This document shows, one piece after another, positions 56,769 to 64,000 of a DNA stretch of 64,000 bases. The first letter of the stretch is position 1; each line of letters opens with the position of its first letter. The position numbers and the translations under genes were made by a program. The notes below the pieces were generated by a model. The model had not been told where the DNA came from. It saw nothing but the letters and a program-made list of their open reading frames with translations, and did not search any database. Origin of the DNA: Toxorhynchites rutilus septentrionalis (taxonomy: Eukaryota > Arthropoda > Insecta > Diptera > Culicidae); the NCBI RefSeq assembly GCF_029784135.1, contig NC_073745.1:161523335-161587334 (forward strand). The letters run 5' to 3'.

Positions 56769-58019
56769 CTGGGGACAAAAGAGAGAGAAACAGAGAAAAA
56801 ATGTAATGTTAGCAGGAAATGAACGAACAGTGGAAAACTACTTTAGTGCATCCGAGGCATGTCCACACTGCCGTTGAAGCGCCTCGTTTAATACTTTTTA
56901 CACTTTTGTTTCTATCCAAATATACATATTTTCATCGAGTATTCTTCCTTTGGTCCAGGTTATCACACTTTATTATCTCAGTACTGCTTCGGGCCGACGG
57001 AAAATTTAAATGAAAATATGTTGGCTTAATGGGGCTGGGAATGAAATGTAAATTTAGCAGCAAGCGATAAGATGGCTATCATTAGCTGCAGTCTTGCATT
57101 CATTGGAGACACATTTTCCGGGGAATCAACTTCTGTAAAAATACTGAATTGATATACTTTATCTGTGGATGACATTTACATTACGTGCTAGAAAAATATG
57201 AACGAAACTGTTGGATTCTGTTCTATCGAACCGGTAATTGACCCGGCGTTCCGTTCCATAGGACAATTTTTTTCGGTTGGGAGAGGAATTTATTTACGTG
57301 AACACAATCACATTCCAGCACATACATTGTCGGGAATGGGAAAATGGTGGACAAAATTAATACGTTTCGATATGAATGTGGTAATGATACGGTCATATAG
57401 AACTATTCGAAGGATCCAGCAAAAAAATTACTCAATGCATATGTTCACAGGTGTCTTGAAGTTTATCGAGGTAAATGTACACATCAATTGGGCTATGTAC
57501 ATTCCACGGGTTTTCATTATAAAAAGAATTGAAAAAGAGTGAAAAGTTTAAGTTTCACTCTGTTGAGGCCACTTGCTACTTGTTGACAACCGATGCGATG
57601 TTGACAACCGTCCGTAAGACGCTGTATTGGACACATTGGAGCATGATTCAAAAGCAAGAACGTTATGGTTCAAAATCTAGGGTTGTTGAGCATGTTTACA
57701 TAGTTCCATCGACAAAAAGGAAGGATTTTCTTCATTCCTCCGTGACGAGTCATGAAATATGGATTCATGAAATAGAGCAACTAAATTTAAAAAAATGCCA
57801 AATGATCACACTGCAATGGTTATGCTTTGTATTTCATGGGACCAGATCTTTGTTATTTATCAAACGAAACCATCACTGGGATACGATAAAACATATTAAC
57901 AAAAACACTGTAACTTTTGGAATATTGCAACATTTCAAACAAATAGAGGTATCTGTACTGAAAGAAGGTGTGTTTGGTTTTGACATTCCACAAAAAAAAA
58001 CGAGCTATCACAACAAACC
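56769..58019. other. Intronic or upstream sequence, no firm gene
   Basis: Plus-strand frame 57529-58056 contains FLHSSVTSHEIWIH, which faintly resembles the FL-R-VTGDEKWIH block of mariner transposases. No second motif confirms it, so I treat it as unassigned. Confidence 0.3.
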
Positions 58020-58400
58020 TCAGAAGCTACGTGTTTCTGCTGATCGCCAAAATTAAGAAACGACAGCAGAATGACGTCATTTACGTTGACATTTTGAAAA
58101 CTTTCAATCGAGCTCCTCGTGCCATCGCTGTAGAAAAAATGAAGCGATACGTGTTTCCATCATTTTGGCTAACCAATTGAATTCATTCGTAGTGAAAAGA
58201 GTTGCAGCCGTCAAATATCTGTGTGTCGTGCTCGAAATGAAACTGACACTTTTAAAGCATATTGCAACAGTTACCCTAAGACTTTTGCGTTTTGGGATTC
58301 GTAAGACGCCACAACCATTCATTTAGAGATGTGTATTGCTTCAAAGCGTTATACGCGTCTCTCGTGTCTCGCCATTTTTTACATTAAAATTGCATTTCCA
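58020..58400 (+). pseudogene. LINE reverse transcriptase relic
   Basis: KKRQQNDVIYVDILKTFNRA with AIAVEKMKRY corresponds to the RT palm block usually D-IYTDFSKAFDRV. Further on, after frameshifts, the C-terminal landmarks KLTLLKHIATVT and RDVYCFKALYASLVS appear in the expected order (compare L-F--HI--V--KA and --LKALYCSLVR-ILEY in intact elements). The catalytic F-DD motif is deleted. Confidence 0.55.
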
Positions 58401-59320
58401 TAAAATAAATTGCGAGAACTTAGTTTCGCACTTAATAGATAATGCGCCTCCATTCTGATGATGTGAAGAATAACCACAAGGCACTTAAAGGTTCTGTGAT
58501 TCCAATCTTTCAAAAGTACACCAAGTACGTGCGTCAACTTCAAACACTACACACGCTGTTAACACGATGAGAAAACAAAGATGCTTCTGGGCTAGAGGTG
58601 GGGAAGGAATCGAGCTTAAACCTCATCGTTATTGGAAACTCCAGAGAATGTAGAATGATGATGATGATGGCTCACCACAAAGGTTTGAGCAGGACGATTT
58701 ATCTTATAGGTAATATTTATTTTCAAACATATCAAGAAGCCAGTATTATAAAAATAAAAACAAAGCGAGCTGGCTCTGTTGCAGGCATAAATATCTATCA
58801 ATAGAACATTCAAAATAGGCAAAAACTGCGAAAAAACAAACTATGTTCCTATCCATACTGATATTGACATAGTCATAGTCTCAACTTAAGGCCCAATGTT
58901 TTTTCCAAGGCATGTCAAGAAAATTTCCAACCCGGGAAGATCCTTGACTGATTGGGAATTGAACCCAATATCCAAAAGTTTCAACTTAGAACATAACAGA
59001 GATCTGCTACAATCAGAAATAATCGATTCAACCATCTGATGAAAGATAGTTTACGACAATTCTGAATGAGCTATCCCAATTTCAGTTTCCACTTCAGACT
59101 CTACATAAAATTTCATTGTGTGTCAGTTTTCTGCCAGTGTTCATTATTAACATTAGTCCAGGTCTACCAAACGCGCGCGAGGCTCAAACTTTCGTAGACA
59201 ACGCGCGTTTTTCTTTTTTTTAAGAATCTACAATACAATAAAAAAAACATCATCATCATCAGTACGAACATGGCAGTTTGAGATACCTGTAAATTTTTTT
59301 TTAATTTCAATAATTAGTAA
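58401..59320. other. No recognisable gene
   Basis: No supported feature. Contains a short inverted pair of CGCGCG blocks near 59172-59212. Confidence 0.4.
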
Positions 59321-59437
59321 GGCGTCGTGCACAAATTACGTAACGCTAAAAATGCGGTTTTTGGACCACCTCCCCCCCCCCTATGTAACCATGAGTAACG
59401 CAAGACAAACCCCTTCCCCCTCATGTTACGTAACGCA
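59321..59437. mobile_element. Truncated copy of the 150-bp MITE
   Basis: Left end GGCGTCGTGCACAAATTACG TAACGC is identical to that at 21169. The C-rich centre and the beginning of the right arm (TTACGTAACGC, complement-related) follow, but the outermost right-end sequence is missing. Confidence 0.75.
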
Positions 59438-59928
59438 AAATCTAAGTCGTTTGAAAAATTTTCATAACATTTCAGATTTTATTAAATAATTAAACAAAAA
59501 TTAGAAAATCTACCCATGCCAAGTTTATTCGAATTAAATTTGACAAGTCCATAGAATTTCTAACAAACAGAGAAAGAAAATCAATGCTTATATTTGTTGG
59601 GATTGGTACTTTCAAACCATCTAGTGTTTGGCTGAGAGGAAAAGGAGCTGGTATAAATTGATGTTGGTTACAAAAATAACTGTTTGTTTTCAGAAGTTCG
59701 AGACTGAATCGAGCATCGAGATTTGTCACTGCTCAACAAAAGGGTCGCTTTCTTAGGAATTTAAAAAATACGTTCTCAAATTTAAAGAATAGGGGGAAAC
59801 AGTCCTAATCCGACCGATGGTCTTGAACCGACCTCTTCTTTGATCTCGGAAATGGCGCCACCGTGTTTCAATGCTTAAAAAAAGGGAAAGATAGATTTTT
59901 AACCAGTACTGAAAATGAGTTGAATGTT

Positions 59929-59984
59929 CTTTCAGACGATGAAACATTATAATACTCTTTCAGACGATGAAACATTATAATACT
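59929..59984. repeat. Perfect 28-bp tandem duplication
   Basis: Two identical 28-bp units beginning CTTTCAGACGATG (59929-59956, 59957-59984). No other structure nearby. Confidence 0.9.
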
Positions 59985-60261
59985 AAATTATTTCGACAAG
60001 ACAAGTTATATAGATTGAATTTACCGGATGCTTGAAGTACAAATATGATCGGGAATGGTCAGATTGAGCCATATTTGGTTTCCATCGGGACTAAACAACT
60101 TTGTAAAAATTCCAACAGTGACTATCCTTGTTTCAACGCAGCGGTTCCTGTCGTTCGACTACTTGCAAAGAGTACTGGGATGTTCTCATGTGACGAGAAA
60201 AATCATTCGGCTAAATATCCTACAAATTCCACTTTCTCAATTTGGGATTTTTCGGGCTTAA

Positions 60262-61556
60262 TAAAGGGTGTGTCACATCAAATTGCATCACGGAAAAAAC
60301 GCTGTAGAAATTTAATTTTTAGGAATTATATCTTCAGCTTTCGCTTATAATCAGATAAGAGTGTATAGATCACGTTGGCCATGCTTCACTGTCAATTTTT
60401 CGTAAATTTGGAATAATGTCGTCGAACGAAAAAGAGCGTCGTGAATTAATCCTGCGCACTCATTTCGAGAATCCGGAGTTGTCACATCGGGACATCGGTA
60501 AGATGCTGGGAATCGTCCAATCCACGGTCAGCAGAGTACTAAAACGATACTTCGAGAACCTAACCATCGACCGGAAGGTGAAGAACGGCAAAAATGGATG
60601 CTCCGTCAGTGAAAAAGATCACAAGCGCGTAGTTAAGCAGTTTAGAAGTGATCCGAGAAGTTCGGTCCGGGATATCGCCAATAAGCTGAATTTGTCAAGT
60701 TCATTCGTCCAGCGGAAGAAGCAGCGGGAGGGCATGCGTACATACAAGGTTCAGAAGGCTCCTAACCGCGACGAAAGGCAAAACATGGTGAGGAAGATGC
60801 GAGCCCGGAAGCTGTACACCGAAATGCTGACGAAGCCGCATTGCCCGGTAATGGACGACGAAACCTACGTTAAAGCGGACTTTCGTCAGCTGCCGGGCCT
60901 GTTGTTCTTCTCCGCAGAGGACAAATTCAGCGTTCCGGAGGAGATTCGCAAGCAGAAACTATCCAAGTTTGCCAAAAAGTACATGGTGTGGCAAGCGATC
61001 TGCTCTTGCGGAAAGCGGAGCGCCCCCTTCGTGATGACCGGCACGGTAAACAGGCAGGTTTACCTTAAGGAGTGCCTACAGAAGCGCTTACTACCACTAT
61101 TGAAGCAGCACGAGGGCCCGACCATCTTCTGGCCGGATCTCGCTTCGTGCCACTATTCAAAGGACGTGGTACGAAGCCAACGGGGTCACCTTCGTGCCAA
61201 AGGGAACGAACCCGCCCAACGCGCCGGAGCTTCGCCCAATAGAGAAATATTGGGCGATTATGAAGCAGGCCCTCCGGAAGAACCCAAAAGTTGTCAAATC
61301 GGAGGCGAACTTCAAGATAAAATGGATTTCTGTTCAAAAAAAAACTACAACCTGACGTTGTACAGAATTTTATGGACGGGGTAAAGAGGAAGGTGCGAGG
61401 ATACGGGCTTGGGCTCGAAGTATGAATAAAAAGAAAATGCTAAAAGTTGTTTAATAGTTTTTATTTTACTGTCTAAAATTTTCAAAAGGATCGGTCTACT
61501 GGGCGAATTTCTACAGCGTTTTTTCCGTGATGCAATTTGATGTGACACACCCTTTA
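60262..61556 (+). pseudogene. ITmD37E transposon, near complete (1291 bp)
   Basis: Body 60264-61554, TA on both sides. TIRs AAGGGTGTGTCACATCAAAT then TGCATCACGG, and similarity continues about 45 bp. The transposase ATG is at 60416: paired HTH region (SHRDIGKMLG, TVSRVLKRYF, SVRDIANKLNLSSSFVQR), VMDDETYVKADF (first Asp) and IFWPDLASCHYSKDV (second Asp). An 8-nt deletion after GACGTG, relative to the copy at 47.2 kb, then shifts the frame. The downstream frame carries PPNAPELRPIEKYWAIMKQA (catalytic Glu), giving the DD37E spacing. The last 70 or so residues also contain an indel in an A-run near 61340. Otherwise well preserved. Confidence 0.92.
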
Positions 61557-62484
61557 TATTAGGCTTTAACGGGATATCCATCGATTGTTAGGTTGTTCCA
61601 CAGATCATCTAACGATTTCGCTGCATACTCAAAATGTTTCGCTTCCAGTTTCGGATTGTTTTGAGTTTTTCATTCAAGTGAGATCCATTATTATCATGCA
61701 AAAGTATTAATCCTTCTAACTTCTAGAAATAGTAACCTTCCGACGTTCAACTTGGTTGAAACCCTTGCGTTCTGGACCATTTGTAAAAAAAGAATATTGC
61801 ATCAAGATTCAATTGATTAAAATGATGAAAATATATATTTATGACCTTTTTTAAAACGAGGGTTCTCGTCTGGTCCTCCATCCACATTAATTATGATTAC
61901 TGGGTTAATAAATCTTCGATATCGAATAATTTCGAATTTAGGGAGCTCGCCACCTTTTTTTTAAATCGAACCCATGGATTTGAAGAACAGTGCCTTCCTA
62001 AACAAACTGCAACGTACGTTGGATCATTGTATCCAACTGATTCAGAATGACCAAAGTGACCTAGCTTCTTTCTGCACCTGTGATAACCGAAGGAATAACC
62101 TTATGTGTAGCAGCAAAGAAAAATAATGATCTGGAAGATTAACGCGATATTCGAGATGCATTAATCGGTGCCTGTCTATTGACCGCGGTTTAGCCCATTA
62201 CAACACGTACTTTATCACACCACATTCTTGACTCAGGAAACACACCACATTCGGCCCCAGAATCGAAGCTATCTGCTCAAGCATATAGGGGCGCTGAATT
62301 AATTTAGGAATAAAAATTGAATTATGTTACGTAACGAGCACGCTTACCCCTCCCTCCCCCCTATGCCACATTAAGTAACAAAACCTTTGTGTTGTCTTTT
62401 TTTCGATACTCTGGTCATTTTTCACCCGAAGCTCGATTCAAATAATTGTTGTTGTTGTAAATTTGTTATCGGTAGCGTTTAGTA
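61557..62484. other. No recognisable gene; MITE remnant at 62324-62380
   Basis: ATGTTACGTAACGAG followed by a C-rich run and TTAAGTAAC (62324-62380) looks like a third, eroded member of the GGCGTCGTGCAC MITE family. Nothing else supported. Confidence 0.4.
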
Positions 62485-64000
62485 TCAATGCACAATGGTC
62501 CAGGAGATGCATTTAAGTGAAAATTAGCATTTAAAGCTCGATGGTTATTTTCTAGACAAAAACTGTTTTCTACAAAGTTGTTACATATGATAGAGCGCTC
62601 ATTTTTATGTTGTCGAAAATAGGGTGCCCAAAATTGTCGATGAAATAAACAATATAACTTTCTTATCTTTATAGATAGAGGTAAACATAGTTCGACAATT
62701 TTGTAGTCCCAGTTATTTGAGACATCTTTGTATAACAAAGTTTTCTTTCTATCTTTTGTAATAACTGATACAGCGCCTTTTTTCTAAGTTGCGTTAGGGT
62801 CACCATGAAAAAAAAACGGTTTTTTGTCTCTAACTTTTATATTTGAAATTATACATACAAACTGTCTTCGAAAGACTTTCAGAGCTTACTAATACAAACG
62901 ATTGCGATGCAGAACTTGTCAATATCTCAACTTCACTCAAATTTATTGATATTTCTTCCCAAAAAATACGCTCTCTTCAATTGCTTGTCATTCTTTCGGG
63001 GGCAAACATAAACAAAGTTTATTGGCGGCATTTGAAGGAAAATAAGGAAAGGGAAATAATGAGTTTTTGGCCAAAACCATCAGAACTTTGAGTAGGATTA
63101 GGATATTAACAAGTTCTGCATCGCAAAATGTTGGTATTGATAAACTCTAAAAGTCGTATGAAGACAGTTTTGATGTAGAATTTGAAATATAAAAGTTAGA
63201 GCAAAAACCCCTGCTTTTTCATGGTCACCCTAATGCAACTTACGGAAAAAATCGATTATATTAAAAGATAAAAAAAAGCTTTGTTCTACAAAGTTATTTT
63301 AAATAATTGGGTCTACAACATTGTCGAACTATGTTCATCTCTATCTATAAAGATAAGAAAGTTAATTTTTTTATTTCATCTACAGTTCTAGTCACCCTAT
63401 TTTTGATAACATAAAAATGAGTGCTCTATCATATGTAACAACTTTTTCGAAGACAGTCTTTGTCTAAAGAATAAATATCTGCCACAATGTTGTTTTTCAA
63501 CTAAATTGCATTTGGGTAACCATGAACAAAACGGTTTTTCACTCTAACTTTTATATTTCAAATTCTACATCAAAATTGTCTTTGTACGACTTTCAAAGCT
63601 TATCATTACCAACATTTTGTGATGCAGAATTTGTCAATATCTTAATCCTGTTCAAAGCTATTGCTGAGTTTTCACCCAAAAACTCATGATTTCTATTTTA
63701 ATTTACTCAAATACAAAAAATAAAATATCTTCGAAAATCACATATTATATAGTGAGAAATTTGTTCTTTCAAATTCCGTCAACGAACATTTTTTATGTTT
63801 GCCCCACAAAGAATGGCAAGCAATTGAAGAGAGCGTATTTTTTGGGAAGAAATATTAATAACTTCGAGTGATGTTGAGATATAGACAAGTGAAGTTTTGC
63901 ATCGCAAAATGTTTGTATTAGTATGTTCTAAAAATCTTTCGAAGACAGTTTGTATGTAGAACTTGAAATATAAAAGTGTGAGTATAAAAACAGTTTTTTT
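62485..64000. repeat. Alternating inverted-repeat (foldback) array, running off the window
   Basis: Unit 62490-63015 matches 14690-15215. It is followed by its inverted copy (about 63080-63485, axis near 63045), then another forward partial unit (63510-63690), then again inverted sequence (63790 to the window end, axis about 63740). Landmarks ATGATAGAGCGCT / GAGTGCTCTATCAT and TTAGGGTCACCATG / CATGGTCACCCTAA show the alternation. Every unit contains the same CTCTAACTTTTATAT and GATGCAGAA-TTGTCAATATCT segments. Small frames here are not genes. Confidence 0.82.

Noticed and set aside
57529..58056. 175-aa plus-strand frame with a faint mariner-like block (FLHSSVTSHEIWIH)
   Set aside because: Only one short motif matches and no other mariner landmark is in place; not enough for a call.
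1..64000. CRISPR arrays, bacterial operons, ribosomal RNA or functional tRNA genes
   Set aside because: None seen; the only tRNA-like sequences are SINE heads, and the sequence is clearly eukaryotic.
1..64000. Endogenous viral elements, common in Aedes genomes
   Set aside because: No frame shows viral polymerase, nucleoprotein or glycoprotein motifs that I can recognise; all RT-like frames fit LINE or copia elements.

Overview
The window looks like non-coding DNA from a mosquito, most likely an Aedes species. It is AT-rich, has very few host exons, and is packed with eukaryotic transposable elements. The mosquito-specific evidence is two long copies of a tRNA-derived SINE that I recognise as Feilai-like, two ITmD37E-type DD37E transposons, I-clade and CR1/Jockey-like LINEs, a copia-type retroelement, and many MITEs with TA, TTA or 8-bp target duplications. 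Species level is inference.

Layout. 1-2040: LINE ORF1 on the minus strand. 2230-6545: an I-clade LINE interrupted by a 5'-truncated CR1/Jockey-like LINE. 8.4-11.9 kb: a Tigger-like MITE, a SINE with a perfect 15-bp target duplication, and the RNase H end of an I-clade LINE. 14.0-17.0 kb: two decayed Tc1/mariner transposases and a foldback repeat. 20.6-25.0 kb: a repeat cluster holding three histone H3 pseudogenes, two of them forming a 1.4-kb palindrome. 29.6-34.5 kb: a mariner relic, a copia pol relic with an (AT)n expansion inside its RT, and a 2.7-kb Tc1-like element. That element has perfect 26-bp TIRs, an intron-containing transposase and an intron-bearing fragment of a glycoside hydrolase family 31 gene. 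36.3-42 kb: hAT-like MITEs and fragments of LINE, mariner and ITm transposons. 43.4-56.8 kb: three exons of a host immunoglobulin-superfamily gene of the dpr type on the minus strand, with introns full of transposons. 57-64 kb: a LINE relic, a near-complete ITmD37E element and an alternating inverted-repeat array running off the window end.

The only convincing host protein-coding gene is the dpr-like one, whose exons join in phase (56768-56557, 54742-54637, 43455-43405). Its first Ig domain and its C-terminus are not identified here. Almost every transposase or polymerase frame is broken by frameshifts, stops or deletions, so little of the mobile DNA looks autonomous.

The observations most worth following are the Tc1-like element carrying a host GH31 fragment with its introns, the histone H3 pseudogene palindrome whose copies share the same lesions, a dispersed 16-bp palindrome (GACGTAG-NN-CTACGTC), and the alternating foldback family at 14.7 and 62.5-64 kb.
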